From: Thalassotalea euphylliae
Lineage (GTDB): Bacteria > Pseudomonadota > Gammaproteobacteria > Enterobacterales > Alteromonadaceae
Assembly: GCF_003390395.1 (NCBI RefSeq)
Contig: NZ_QUOV01000001.1
Coordinates: 682,001 to 746,000, forward strand
Length of the DNA: 64,000 nt
Direction: 5' to 3'
Shown here: positions 8,949 through 18,534 of the stretch, piece after piece
How the letters are laid out: every line of letters starts with the position of its first letter
Numbering within the stretch: the first letter of the stretch is position 1
Program-made: the position numbers and the translations under genes
The notes under the pieces: model-generated
Databases searched by the model: none
Told to the model about the DNA's origin: nothing
The model's input: the letters and a program-made list of their open reading frames with translations, nothing else

Positions 8949-11261
8949 ATGAGTGATAGAAATAAGCTAGTCAAAGATAATTTTGCTAAGTTTGTCAGCG
9001 TCGGCAGTTTACCGGAACTAAGCGTATCGCACCCCCCTGATACGGTTGGCCTTAATGCGTCAGACTTGATTGATATGTTCACGACTCAGATGATGAGCCG
9101 ACATTTAGATCTGCAATCGCGGGTGATGCAAAAACAAGGGCAAAGCTTTTACACCATAGGCAGTGCAGGCCATGAGGGCAATGCAGCCTATGCCAAAGCA
9201 TTTCGCATTGATGATATGGCGTTTTTACATTACCGCAGTGGTGCTTTTTGTTTGCAACGAGCAAAAGAGGCAACAGGCCATGCTCCGCTTTATGAAATGC
9301 TACTTTCGTTTGCTGCAAGCAGTGAAGATCCTGTCTCAGGCGGTCGCCACAAGGTGTTGGGCTCTAAAGCTCATCATATTCCACCGCAAACGAGTACGAT
9401 TGCCTCCCATTTACCCAAAGCAATGGGGGCTGCATTTTCGATAGGCTTAGCACAGCGATTAAATTTCACCGGAAAACTGACCAAAGACGGCGTTATTTTG
9501 TGTAGCTTCGGTGATGCTTCCGCAAATCACTCAACAGCGCTTGGGGCAATTAACAGTGCTGCTTGGTGTGCTTACCAGTCGATTCCTATGCCCATTGTCT
9601 TTATCTGTGAAGACAATGGCATCGGTATTTCAACTTCAACGCCGCAAGGCTGGATTGCTGCCAATTTTAGCAATCGAGCCGGTATCACCTACCTTTATTG
9701 CGATGGCCTAAATTTGCTGGATACTTACCAGGCTGCTTGTAAAGCCGAGAAAATTGCAAGAACCCAACAAAAGCCTGTGTTTTTGCATGTCAAAATGGTG
9801 CGTTTGTTAGGCCATGCTGGCTCTGATAGTGAATTTGCTTACCGTGATCTAAGCGAAATAGAAGCTATTGAGCGACAAGATCCTTTGCTGCATTCTGCCC
9901 AGTTGTTACTTACCCACAGCATAATGACAGCGGACAAAATGATCGCGCTTTATCAGGCGACGGCAGCACATATCGCCGAACTAGCAGAGCAAGTGGCTGA
10001 GCAGCCAAGGCTTGAAAGTGCAAAAGAGGTGATGGCAAGCCTAATTCCGAAAGCAATACTTGGGAATGCTGAGGGCTATCAAGCTATTGGTCAGGGACAG
10101 CGGAAAGCCTTGTTTGCCCATGAGCAACATAATTTAGATAAACCACAACACTTAGCTAAATTGCTGAATTGGACGCTAATGGACGCACTGGCTGAGCTGC
10201 CCAATATCGTCATGCTAGGTGAAGATATCGCAAAAAAAGGTGGTGTTTACAATGTTAGCAGCAAGCTCAATGAGCGCTTTGGTAGCAATCGTGTGATGAA
10301 CACCTTATTGGATGAGCAATCGATATTAGGCGGAGCAATTGGTTTAGCGCACAATGGCTTTTTACCTATCCCAGAAATTCAGTTTTTGGCCTACGTGCAT
10401 AACGCAGAAGATCAAATTCGAGGTGAAGCAGCAACCTTGTCATTTTTCTCTAATCAGCAGTTTACTAACCCTATGGTGATTAGAATTGCTGGGCTTGCTT
10501 ACCAAAAAGGCTTTGGCGGTCATTTTCACAACGACAATTCGTTTGCTGTGTTTCGTGATATTCCGAGCGTGATTTTAGCTTGCCCCTCTAACGGTGCTGA
10601 TGGCGTTGAAATGCTGCGTACCTGCATAAAATTGGCTTATGAACAGCAACGCGTGGTAGTTTTTTTAGAGCCAATAGCGCTTTATATGACCAAAGACTTG
10701 TTTCCTAGTCGCAATGCTCAAATAGAAAAATGTGCTCAAAAAGCTCAAGCTGATGGCTTATGGACTTCAACTTATCATTATCAAACGCTTGCTGAACACG
10801 TTATTGATATGGGAGTTAAGGTCTATCCAAAAGCAGCTAAAACTAGGGATATTACTAGCGAAGGTGCGACTGACAGCACAAGCAGAGCACAAGCCTGTAT
10901 TCTCACCTATGGCAATGGTTGTTATTTGTCACGCCAAGCGCAGGCATTACTGGCTGAGCAAGGTATCAGGGTTTGTGTTGTTGATTTGCGTTTTCTAGCG
11001 CCATTAGATGAAGTGGGTATTATTGAGCAAGTAAGAGATGTTAAAAAGGTGCTGATTGTCGATGAATGCCGTGAAACTGGCTCGATTAGTGAAGCCTTAG
11101 TGACCTTGCTCAATGAGCAGGCAAGCGATACTGAGCTCAAGCGCATTTGCGCACAAGATAGCTTTATTCCATTGGGGAGCGCCGCTTATCATGTATTGCC
11201 ATCAACTCAGGAAATTGTTGATACCCTATTAAGTTGGATTGCACTTGATGGTGTTCACTAA
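8949..11261 (+). CDS. Fused E1 alpha-beta 2-oxoacid dehydrogenase component
   Basis: This 770-aa thiamine-diphosphate enzyme carries both E1 halves in one chain. The alpha-like half (about 35-330) holds the ThDP motif from GDA at 188 to EDNGIGIS at 221-228. The beta-like half starts near residue 398 (MDALAELPNIVMLGEDIAKKGGVY, split here as DALAELPN and GEDIAKKGGVY) and ends with a transketolase C-terminal domain. It resembles branched-chain 2-oxoacid (2-oxoisovalerate) dehydrogenase E1. That complex also needs an E2 acyltransferase and E3, and neither is nearby. The substrate is therefore inferred. No good ribosome binding site precedes this ATG. An in-frame stop (8943-8945) rules out a longer start. 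Confidence 0.82.
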   Translation: MSDRNKLVKDNFAKFVSVGSLPELSVSHPPDTVGLNASDLIDMFTTQMMSRHLDLQSRVMQKQGQSFYTIGSAGHEGNAAYAKAFRIDDMAFLHYRSGAFCLQRAKEATGHAPLYEMLLSFAASSEDPVSGGRHKVLGSKAHHIPPQTSTIASHLPKAMGAAFSIGLAQRLNFTGKLTKDGVILCSFGDASANHSTALGAINSAAWCAYQSIPMPIVFICEDNGIGISTSTPQGWIAANFSNRAGITYLYCDGLNLLDTYQAACKAEKIARTQQKPVFLHVKMVRLLGHAGSDSEFAYRDLSEIEAIERQDPLLHSAQLLLTHSIMTADKMIALYQATAAHIAELAEQVAEQPRLESAKEVMASLIPKAILGNAEGYQAIGQGQRKALFAHEQHNLDKPQHLAKLLNWTLMDALAELPNIVMLGEDIAKKGGVYNVSSKLNERFGSNRVMNTLLDEQSILGGAIGLAHNGFLPIPEIQFLAYVHNAEDQIRGEAATLSFFSNQQFTNPMVIRIAGLAYQKGFGGHFHNDNSFAVFRDIPSVILACPSNGADGVEMLRTCIKLAYEQQRVVVFLEPIALYMTKDLFPSRNAQIEKCAQKAQADGLWTSTYHYQTLAEHVIDMGVKVYPKAAKTRDITSEGATDSTSRAQACILTYGNGCYLSRQAQALLAEQGIRVCVVDLRFLAPLDEVGIIEQVRDVKKVLIVDECRETGSISEALVTLLNEQASDTELKRICAQDSFIPLGSAAYHVLPSTQEIVDTLLSWIALDGVH

Positions 11262-11331
11262 ACTAGCTAGCTTAAAGGCAACATGATTTGCATTCTTTAT
11301 TAAGGTGCAGAAAGATAGAAATGTGAAAGGC

Positions 11332-11366
11332 GCGAAGTAAGCAAACAGGGGTGAAGCTTACTCCGC
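11332..11366. terminator. Weak hairpin between convergent E1 and galK genes
   Basis: GCG-a-AGTAAGC pairs with GCTTACT-c-CGC across a 13-nt loop in the 134-bp convergent gap. T-runs are poor, so this is a tentative shared terminator. Confidence 0.35.
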
Positions 11367-11395
11367 TTTAAACTGAAATTAACTTTATGTTACGC

Positions 11396-12547
11396 CTAAG
11401 CAATCTCAGTCACTTGTAAGCCAGTTCCTGCCTGACAGACAAAAATATCGGCAGTTAAGTCAAACTTAGCCTGATATTCACGTTCAACTGCGGATTTCAC
11501 TGTGTTGATTTCCTCATCGCGACACAAGCATATAACGGCGCCGCCAAAGCCACCGCCAGTCATGCGCACAGCACCTTTGCCATCGAGTGCTCGACTAATC
11601 ATATCGACAAGGCCATCAGTCGCAGGCACAGTCACTTCGAAGTTATCACGTAGCGATTGGTGAGAGGCCGCAAGTAAATCGCGCAATGCACTCATATCGT
11701 TATTTGCTAACGCATGAACGGTATCAATAACCCGCTGATTTTCACTGAGGACATGAAATGCACGTTTATATTCATTGTCGGTTAGTGCTGGCTTAGTGCT
11801 TTCAAGCAGTGTTAAATCTGCTTGGCGCAGCGAGCTTACCTGCATTTTTGCCGCTGCCCCTTCACAGTCTAAACGGCGTTGGTTGTATTCACTTTCTACC
11901 AACTTACGTGGATAGTTAGAATTCACTATCACTAAATTTAAATCGCTTGGAATACTGACTTTTTCTGTGCTGAGATCGTCACAGTCTATTTTCAATGCAT
12001 GGCCAGGGGCCGCTTGCGCCGAAATTAGCTGGTCCATAATGCCACATTGACAGTGCATAAACTCGTTTTCTGCTTGCTGGCCAATTAGGGCAATGGTTTT
12101 GGTGTCGATACCTAAGCCGAATGCTTGGTTAAGTGCCCCAGCAATCGAGACTTCAAGCGCTGCTGACGAGGATAGACCGGCACCTTGTGGCACATCACTG
12201 CTAATTAACAGCTCGATACCGCCAAGTGGGTAGCCACGCTTTTTCAACACGTAGACAACAGCGCGAATATAGTTGCCCCATTGTGAGTTACCTTGGCTAA
12301 TGGTGTCGTCTACCGCGAAGCTGTCTTGCTCACTTGGGTAGTTGTTCGAGTAAACAATGACTTGGTTGTCATCGCGTTTTTTGAACAGTACTTGGGTGCT
12401 AAAATTCAGTGCACAAGGCAACACATAGCCCAAGTTGTAGTCGGTAAATTCACCAATCAAATTAACACGGCCGGGCGCAATAGCTAGGCCTTGCGCAGGG
12501 TGACCAAAAAGTTGCTGAAAATCGGCTGTAAATTGATTGTTATTCAT
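11396..12547 (-). CDS. galK: Galactokinase
   Basis: This 383-aa GHMP-superfamily kinase phosphorylates alpha-D-galactose at C1 with ATP in the Leloir pathway. It shows the substrate motif near the N-terminus, the ATP-binding motif PQGAGLSSSAALE, and the third GHMP motif TGGGFGGAVICL. The galactokinase signature reads GRVNLIGEFTDYN here, with Phe where most family members have His (GEHTDYN). It is the last gene of galE-galT-galK on the minus strand, 97 bp after galT. Length is normal. Confidence 0.95.
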   Translation of the reverse strand: MNNNQFTADFQQLFGHPAQGLAIAPGRVNLIGEFTDYNLGYVLPCALNFSTQVLFKKRDDNQVIVYSNNYPSEQDSFAVDDTISQGNSQWGNYIRAVVYVLKKRGYPLGGIELLISSDVPQGAGLSSSAALEVSIAGALNQAFGLGIDTKTIALIGQQAENEFMHCQCGIMDQLISAQAAPGHALKIDCDDLSTEKVSIPSDLNLVIVNSNYPRKLVESEYNQRRLDCEGAAAKMQVSSLRQADLTLLESTKPALTDNEYKRAFHVLSENQRVIDTVHALANNDMSALRDLLAASHQSLRDNFEVTVPATDGLVDMISRALDGKGAVRMTGGGFGGAVICLCRDEEINTVKSAVEREYQAKFDLTADIFVCQAGTGLQVTEIA

Positions 12548-12644
12548 CGTTTTTACCTAAAATAAAGCTCTTGAAATTAAGACCTTGAATAAATACCTTG
12601 CGTGTTCTTTGTGTATGCTTTTGAGCAGGCTTTTTACTTGGCAC

Positions 12645-13700
12645 TTAGTCGTTACCTTGTTGAGCTTGCTTATAGTGAGTTGTGCTGGCTTTTTGCAAAA
12701 TAGCGGCAGCGGTTTCAGCACTTAAATCTCGTTGGCTTTCTGCCATCATCTCATAGCCAACCATATGCTTTTTCACCGTTGCTGAGCGCAACAGTGGCGG
12801 ATAAAAGTGGGCGTGTAATCGCCAATGGCTGTCGTCAGCTAAATTGGTTGGCGCACTATGCCAGCCCATTGAATATGGGAAACTGCAATTAAAAACGTTG
12901 TCGTAACGTGTGGTTAGCTCTTTAAGCAGGCTGGCAAGGGTTTGAGCCTGTTGATCATTAATTTGACCAAACTGGCGAATATCTTCTCTTGCAACGACAA
13001 GTGTTTCAAATGGCCATGCCGCCCAAAAAGGCACCACCGCTATCCAATGTTCGTTGCTACAAATAACACGACTGCCATCGGCAATTTCTTTGTCGATATA
13101 ATTGGCTAATAAGGGGGTTTGATGGCGAGCGTAATAATCTGCTTGTTGACTATTTTCTTTGGCGATTTCACTAGACGCATGTTGGTGAGCCCAAATTTGT
13201 CCGTGCGGGTGTGGCTGAGAGCAGCCCATGATCTCACCTTTATTTTCGAAAATATGAATAGTGGCAAACTTGCTCGCCAGTTCTCGGTAATTTTCGCGCC
13301 AAGTGGTGACGACCTTAGTGAGTTCATCAACGGATAACTCTGGCATGGTTTTACTGTGATCTGGTGAGAAGCAAACCACGCGACATTCGCCATTTGCCGC
13401 TTCAAAAGTAAAGAGCTCATCATCGCTAGCGACATTAGTATCAGACGTTCGTTGTTGCTGGTTAAGCGCGCCAAAGTCATTTACAAACACGAAAGTGTCT
13501 TGATAGTCGGGGTTTTTCGTATCGTTGGCTCTGTTATTGCCCGGACACAGTGGGCAGTCATCCACATAGCTAGGCAAACTCTCGGTACTGGCTTGTTCGG
13601 TTGCCCCTAACCAAGGGCGATTATTTCGATGTGGCGACACCAGCACCCAATCGCCTGTTAATGGGTTTTTTCTGCGGTGTGTGTATTCAAATTCACTCAT
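12645..13700 (-). CDS. galT: Galactose-1-phosphate uridylyltransferase
   Basis: This 351-aa HIT-superfamily enzyme exchanges UMP between UDP-glucose and galactose-1-phosphate. The active-site HPH triad is seen in GCSQPHPHGQIWAH, and the zinc-site pair in CPLCPGN near residue 52. The C-terminal HAHFYPP segment is also typical. It sits between galE (88 bp upstream) and galK, giving a complete Leloir set apart from the mutarotase. Confidence 0.95.
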   Translation of the reverse strand: MSEFEYTHRRKNPLTGDWVLVSPHRNNRPWLGATEQASTESLPSYVDDCPLCPGNNRANDTKNPDYQDTFVFVNDFGALNQQQRTSDTNVASDDELFTFEAANGECRVVCFSPDHSKTMPELSVDELTKVVTTWRENYRELASKFATIHIFENKGEIMGCSQPHPHGQIWAHQHASSEIAKENSQQADYYARHQTPLLANYIDKEIADGSRVICSNEHWIAVVPFWAAWPFETLVVAREDIRQFGQINDQQAQTLASLLKELTTRYDNVFNCSFPYSMGWHSAPTNLADDSHWRLHAHFYPPLLRSATVKKHMVGYEMMAESQRDLSAETAAAILQKASTTHYKQAQQGND

Positions 13701-13788
13701 GTCTACTCTAGTCCAGCGCTATTTCAGCGTGGCACTAGCCTTGCTGTTAATGTGTTCAGATAACGGTGTGTTAATACTGGCCAAGGAC

Positions 13789-14814
13789 TTAATCTTCCAA
13801 ACCATTCGGGTAGCTTGTTTGCCAGCGCCAAGTATCTGCGGTCATAGCATTAATGTCGCGTTTTGCTTGCCAGCCAAATGTTTCTTTAGCAAGGTTAGCA
13901 TCAGCATAATTACAGGCAATATCACCACTGCGGCGCGGTGCGACTTGGTAAGGGATCTCAACGCCCGAAGCAGTTGAAAATGCCTTGATCATATCCAGTA
14001 CTGAATAGCCTTCACCTGTCCCCAAATTGTATGCGTGACAACCCGTCATAGCTTGCTGATGATTAAGATGATAAGTAAATGCATCAACATGGCCATCAGC
14101 CAAGTCACTAATATGAATATAATCACGCACGCCTGTGCCATCAGGTGTGTCGTAGTCATTACCAAAAACACTAATATATTCACGACGCCCAACCGCAGTT
14201 TGGGCAATAAATGGCATTAAATTATTGGGAATACCTTTGGGGGATTCGCCAATTAAGCCGCTTTGATCGGCACCTACTGGATTAAAATAGCGCAGCGCAA
14301 TGGTGAGCCATTCATCATCACTTTGTGCTAAATCGGCCAGCACTTGTTCAACCATGACCTTGCTCCAGCCATAGGGGTTGGTGGATGAAATCGGATGTTG
14401 CTCATCAATCGGTAAATATTTCGGATCACCGTAAACGGTGGCGGATGAACTAAAGATCAACTTTTTGAGATTAAGCGCCGTCATCACTTCAATCATGGAT
14501 AACGTATTGGCGACATTGTTTTGGTAGTAACGAACGGGTTGCTCAGTCGACTCACCAACGGCTTTCAATGCGGCAAAATGGAAAACCGCTTGAATATCGT
14601 GTTCTTTAATCGCGCTAGCAAAGGCCACTTTATCGCCGATGTCGGCAACAATATAGTCAAAGTGATGGCCAGTAATTTTTGCTAACTGGTCGATAACCTT
14701 AACACTGGCATTCGATAAATTATCGTATATGACAGGAATATAGCCTGCATTGTGCAGCGCAATACAGGTATGGCTGCCAATATAGCCCATACCTCCGGTA
14801 ACAAGAACCTTCAC
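13789..14814 (-). CDS. galE: UDP-glucose 4-epimerase
   Basis: This 341-aa short-chain dehydrogenase/reductase-type epimerase interconverts UDP-galactose and UDP-glucose. It has the NAD-binding GGMGYIGSH at 7-15, the Ser-Thr catalytic segment SSSATVYG, and the YGWSK Tyr-Lys pair. It is the first gene of the gal operon. A 21-bp palindrome lies 68-88 bp upstream of the start and is a good operator candidate. Since glpK ends 319 bp upstream, the gal operon very likely has its own promoter. Confidence 0.95.
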   Translation of the reverse strand: MKVLVTGGMGYIGSHTCIALHNAGYIPVIYDNLSNASVKVIDQLAKITGHHFDYIVADIGDKVAFASAIKEHDIQAVFHFAALKAVGESTEQPVRYYQNNVANTLSMIEVMTALNLKKLIFSSSATVYGDPKYLPIDEQHPISSTNPYGWSKVMVEQVLADLAQSDDEWLTIALRYFNPVGADQSGLIGESPKGIPNNLMPFIAQTAVGRREYISVFGNDYDTPDGTGVRDYIHISDLADGHVDAFTYHLNHQQAMTGCHAYNLGTGEGYSVLDMIKAFSTASGVEIPYQVAPRRSGDIACNYADANLAKETFGWQAKRDINAMTADTWRWQTSYPNGLED

Positions 14815-14881
14815 AATATCTTCCTGATGCTAATAGATTGAGTTCATGAGGCAGCAAGTGTCGCAACATCATGACTAAAAA

Positions 14882-14902
14882 AGTATTTATAGTATAAATA
14901 CT
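14882..14902. promoter_or_regulatory. 21-bp palindrome upstream of galE, candidate operator
   Basis: AGTATTTATA and TATAAATACT flank a central G, so the two 10-nt arms are perfect reverse complements. Its core ATTTAT-AGT-ATAAAT (14885-14899) has close relatives upstream of the alpha-galactosidase, symporter and glpD genes. The binding protein is unknown. The GntR/FadR-type regulator at 35.3 kb is one candidate. Confidence 0.55.
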
Positions 14903-15040
14903 ACTATTGCGAAAGTTCGCTAGCAAGCCATTTTTTAGTCAGAAAAATAGGGGGTAGATGGGAAGGCCAAAGCCAATGAGTCTCCAGTGAAGTCTGCATC
15001 GGTATTAACTTGTTGAAATTGAATAAGAAGACATTGAGAA

Positions 15041-15077
15041 ACAGTAGTCACAGTGGTTAATTTACTCTGACTACTGT
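15041..15077 (-). terminator. Hairpin downstream of glpK
   Basis: A perfect 10-bp inverted repeat ACAGTAGTCA/TGACTACTGT with a 17-nt loop lies 57 bp beyond the glpK stop. In the glpK direction it is followed by TTTCTC, a weak T-tract, so this is a moderate-confidence terminator. Confidence 0.45.
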
Positions 15078-15133
15078 AGATAACAAAAATTAAAGAGATG
15101 TTGAAATTACCGCTCTCAACAACTCCTAAAAGA

Positions 15134-16609
15134 CTATTTCTTTAATACTCGAGCAACGGCGTCTTGCCAGCCATGAAGCAGTTTTTCTCGCTGCGTTTGC
15201 GACATTTGCGGTGTTAACTGCGTATCTGACTGCCACAGTGATTGAATATGTTCGAGTGAGTCGTAAACGCCTGCTTGCAAGCCGGCTAAATAAGCCGCCC
15301 CTAGCGCTGAGGTTTCTACAGTTTTCGGTCTATCGATTTGTACATTTAAAATGTCGGCAAGGAATTGAATGAACCAATTATTTGCTGCCATACCGCCATC
15401 AACCCGCATTTGCTGAATTTGAATGCCGTCTTTGGCAATAGCTTGGGTTAAATCGTCAGTTTGATAGCACACCGATTGCAGGCCAGCTGAAACTATTTCG
15501 TTAATACCAGTAGCGCGGGTTAAACCAAATATGGCGCCGCGTGCTTCTGGATCCCAGTAGGGTGCACCAAGGCCGGTAAAGGCTGGAACAAAATAGATAC
15601 CGCTATCAACTGAGGTGCTGGTGGCAATGGCTTCGGTTTCTTTGGCTGAACTAACCATGTTCACACCATCACGTAACCACTGAATCGCCGCCCCTGCGAC
15701 AAAAATACTGCCTTCGAGCGCGTAATGAACTTGCCCGTTAATTTGATAGCCAATGGTGGTGAGTAGGCGATTGTTTGATTTAAGTGCTTCTTCGCCAGTA
15801 TTCACCATTAAAAAGCAGCCTGTGCCATAAGTGCTTTTGGCGGTGCCTGGGCTAAAACAAGTTTGACCAAAGAGTGCTGCTTGCTGATCACCAGCAATGC
15901 CTTGAATAGCAATAGAGCCACCAAACACACTGGTTTCGCCAAAATCAAAAGCGCTATCGCATACTTCAGGTAATAATGAGGCTGGAATATCCATCAAAGC
16001 TAGTAGCGCTTCATCCCAACAGCCTTGGTGGATATTGTAAAGCATAGTGCGTGACGCATTGGTGGCATCGGTAAGGTGTGACCTCCCTTGTGTCAAATGC
16101 CAAAGGATATAGGTATCAACCGTACCAAATGCTAGTTGTCCTTGCTCCGCTAGGTCACGAGCACCCTCGACGTTGTCCAAAATCCATTTAATTTTTGTCG
16201 CAGAAAAATAAGGATCGATTAATAATCCGGTTTTTTCAGTGATTATCTCACTATGGCCGGCGTTGACTAGCTCAGTGCAATAGTCTGCGGTGCGTCTATC
16301 TTGCCAAACAATGGCATTGTATATCGGCTCACCGGTTTCTCGGTGCCAAACTAGTGTGGTTTCTCTTTGGTTACAAATGCCAATACTAGCAACTTGCTCT
16401 GGCGAAACTTTTGTTTGGGCGAGCAGGGTTTTTGCCGTGCTAGTAACCGTTGATAAAATATCGTCAGGATTATGCTCGACCCAACCATTTTCAGGATAGT
16501 GTTGAGTAAACTCCTGTTGAACACTGTCGACTAATTCACCTTGTAAGTTGAATAAAATCGCTCGTGAGCTGGTGGTACCTTGGTCGATAGAGAGTAGGTA
16601 CTTTTCCAT
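15134..16609 (-). CDS. glpK: Glycerol kinase
   Basis: This 491-aa FGGY-family kinase makes sn-glycerol-3-phosphate from glycerol and ATP. It starts with the phosphate-binding [12 protein letters not shown]. It also has the family QRETT and WQDRRT segments, and [16 protein letters not shown] near the middle. Length is normal. It diverges from an orphan solute-binding protein gene and, further on, glpD. No glycerol facilitator glpF or repressor glpR is in the window. The promoter side carries ATATTTATCAT (minus strand, 16628-16638), an 11-nt string also present before glpD. Confidence 0.95.
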   Translation of the reverse strand: MEKYLLSIDQGTTSSRAILFNLQGELVDSVQQEFTQHYPENGWVEHNPDDILSTVTSTAKTLLAQTKVSPEQVASIGICNQRETTLVWHRETGEPIYNAIVWQDRRTADYCTELVNAGHSEIITEKTGLLIDPYFSATKIKWILDNVEGARDLAEQGQLAFGTVDTYILWHLTQGRSHLTDATNASRTMLYNIHQGCWDEALLALMDIPASLLPEVCDSAFDFGETSVFGGSIAIQGIAGDQQAALFGQTCFSPGTAKSTYGTGCFLMVNTGEEALKSNNRLLTTIGYQINGQVHYALEGSIFVAGAAIQWLRDGVNMVSSAKETEAIATSTSVDSGIYFVPAFTGLGAPYWDPEARGAIFGLTRATGINEIVSAGLQSVCYQTDDLTQAIAKDGIQIQQMRVDGGMAANNWFIQFLADILNVQIDRPKTVETSALGAAYLAGLQAGVYDSLEHIQSLWQSDTQLTPQMSQTQREKLLHGWQDAVARVLKK

Positions 16610-16880
16610 AGCCGCCTCTTGTATAAGATGATAAATATGATTAATTATCTTAAGCCTAGTCCTTGTTAAGTCAACTATACATTGTTTGCTTCAGGTTTAG
16701 TTCAGTGGTTTGACTATGTGGTTTGGTTAAGCGTGATAAACAACGCCAATTTGCTTGTTATTTGTTTGAAAGTGATAAGGTTTTTCCATTTTATTGATTA
16801 TGGATAGACTTGAAATTTATCGCTATATTCTGTTAAAAATTTGCTAATATATAATAATAATCAAATAGTTAAGCTCGACT

Positions 16881-18299
16881 TTGAAAACGCATCACGAAGA
16901 AAATGTCCAAACTGCTGTGAAGTTTGTAGCAGAAACCAGTAACCAAGATCCTATTGCCAATACGAGTTGGCTTGTCGCTTGGCTATTTATCATTACCTTA
17001 ACTGCTTGGCTATCGCCGATAACGGCAGATGCTTCAGTTGTTTCTGATAACGCTAGTCGTGATTTGATAAGCGAGCCTAAAGAAGCTCTACCCAAGGAAA
17101 AAGCATCTGCCACGCTTAATGTAGCAGTGTTATACAGCACTCCTGGTCATCGCAGTTTGTTTGAAGGAGTGCGGGAAGAATTTGAGCAGCATCACCCTGA
17201 TATTACGTTGAATTTTACTGGCTTGGTGGACGCTAGTTACAAGCAAGCACTTGTGCCATGGCTTGAAAGCGGTGAAATGGATGTTCTGTATTGGCAGGCG
17301 GGTGAACGCTTGAAAAACCTAGTGCGACAAGACTTGTTGTTACCACTTACCGAGCTTTGGCAAAGCCAACAATTCGACCAAGCCTTCCCTGAGACTGTTA
17401 AAAATTTGGTGAGCGTTAACCAAGAGGTTTATGCCATACCATACTCGTTTTACACCTGGGGACTTTTTTATAACAAACCCCTGTTGGAGAAATTAGCAAT
17501 TTCCCCACCTAAGAATTGGGCGGAATTGCTAAGGATGTGTGAAAAAATTAGTAAGGCTGGCAAAGTGCCTATTATGATCGGTAGTGGTGACCCTTGGTTA
17601 CCGGCCGCTTGGTTTGATTATATAGATTTGCGACTTAATGGCTTAGCGTTTCATCAAGCGCTTTTAGCGGGTGAAATCGCTTACACAGACCAACGAGTAA
17701 GATCGGTTTTTACACACTGGCAACAGCTAATAGAAGCAAATTGCTTTAACAGCGATCATCAATTGGTGACATGGCGAGATATGCTGCCACCGCTTTATCG
17801 GCAGATGACCGCAATGACACTGCTAGGAAATTTTTTTGATAACCACGTTCCTACGCACCTAGCAGAGGACCTCGGCTTTATGCCGTTCCCGACAATAAAC
17901 TCAAAAATCGCACAGTTTGAGAATGTGCCAACGGATGTTGTAGTCGTTGCGCGAAAAACTAAACACGCTGCCCTTGCAATGAAATTTTTACGCTTTATTG
18001 CCCAGCCTGAAATTCAGTCCAAAATTGCCAGTGCAATTGGTCAAAGCTCTCCACACCTTAAAGCAAGCAAAGAAAAAGGACATTTTGCTCGCTTGAATAA
18101 GCCCGTGTTAGCAAGTGCTGTTGGCTTAGATCAATATTTTGATCGTGGCGTAAGTCAAAGCATGGTGGGGGCGAGTTTAGCAATATTCGCTGAATTTATT
18201 GAAGTGCCAAATGTAGAACGTGCAACTGCTCAGCTAGAGCAGTTAAGACTTAAAAACCTGAAATCATCAAACAAGGATAGTGTGCTAAGCACCCAGTAA
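16881..18299 (+). CDS. Orphan extracellular solute-binding protein, family 1
   Basis: This 472-aa protein resembles the periplasmic binding proteins of carbohydrate or glycerol-3-phosphate ABC importers (SBP family 1). The lobe pattern starts at LNVAVLYSTPGHRSLFEGVREEF, seen here as VAVLYSTPGH near residue 80, and later AIPYSFYTWGLFYNKPLL. The N-terminus is unusual: about 30 polar residues precede a hydrophobic segment (about 31-45), followed by a low-complexity linker. It could be a signal anchor or a late signal peptide. The start is TTG with no strong ribosome binding site, so the N-terminus is uncertain. No permease or ATPase is nearby. Position between glpK and glpD suggests a glycerol or glycerophospho-compound ligand, but this is inference. 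Confidence 0.72.
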   Translation: MKTHHEENVQTAVKFVAETSNQDPIANTSWLVAWLFIITLTAWLSPITADASVVSDNASRDLISEPKEALPKEKASATLNVAVLYSTPGHRSLFEGVREEFEQHHPDITLNFTGLVDASYKQALVPWLESGEMDVLYWQAGERLKNLVRQDLLLPLTELWQSQQFDQAFPETVKNLVSVNQEVYAIPYSFYTWGLFYNKPLLEKLAISPPKNWAELLRMCEKISKAGKVPIMIGSGDPWLPAAWFDYIDLRLNGLAFHQALLAGEIAYTDQRVRSVFTHWQQLIEANCFNSDHQLVTWRDMLPPLYRQMTAMTLLGNFFDNHVPTHLAEDLGFMPFPTINSKIAQFENVPTDVVVVARKTKHAALAMKFLRFIAQPEIQSKIASAIGQSSPHLKASKEKGHFARLNKPVLASAVGLDQYFDRGVSQSMVGASLAIFAEFIEVPNVERATAQLEQLRLKNLKSSNKDSVLSTQ

Positions 18300-18349
18300 T
18301 GAAGTGCCAGTAATTAAGGGCTAGTAATTAAGGGGCTGTAATCAAGGAA
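18293..18349. repeat. Four degenerate 14-bp tandem repeats starting at a stop codon
   Basis: Units read CCAGTAATGAAGTG, CCAGTAATTAAGGG, CTAGTAATTAAGGG and a poorer CTGTAATCAAGG. The first contains the TAA stop of the solute-binding protein gene. It is one of several similar small arrays in this window. Confidence 0.7.
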
Positions 18350-18462
18350 TTGTACCAAGTTGAACGGTTACAAGTGGAAAACTAAAAGGTATTAGAGCTA
18401 CCTCAATCAGCTGGCTTTATAAAAACACAAATTAGCGCAAACTAGCTGCTTTGTCATATTGA

Positions 18463-18482
18463 TTATATTTATCATATAAATT
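18463..18482. promoter_or_regulatory. Candidate operator upstream of glpD
   Basis: The core ATTTAT-CAT-ATAAAT (18467-18481) has the same half-sites and 3-nt spacer as the galE palindrome, and it lies about 54 bp before the glpD ATG. ATATTTATCAT within it also occurs just upstream of glpK on that gene's coding strand. The AT-rich context makes chance matches possible. Confidence 0.4.
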
Positions 18483-18534
18483 ATATTTATTGCACAGTTC
18501 TGAAACTATTTTGAACAATTGAGTGGCAAGTTAG

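Larger units (their letters stand above)
14815..15133. other. Intergenic region between galE and glpK, 319 bp
   Basis: The region contains the galE operator candidate (14882-14902) and the glpK terminator candidate (15041-15077). I see no small gene. The rest looks like ordinary AT-rich promoter DNA for galE. Confidence 0.5.

Noticed and set aside
16881..17020. Solute-binding protein as a lipoprotein
   Set aside because: No Cys lipobox follows the hydrophobic segment.
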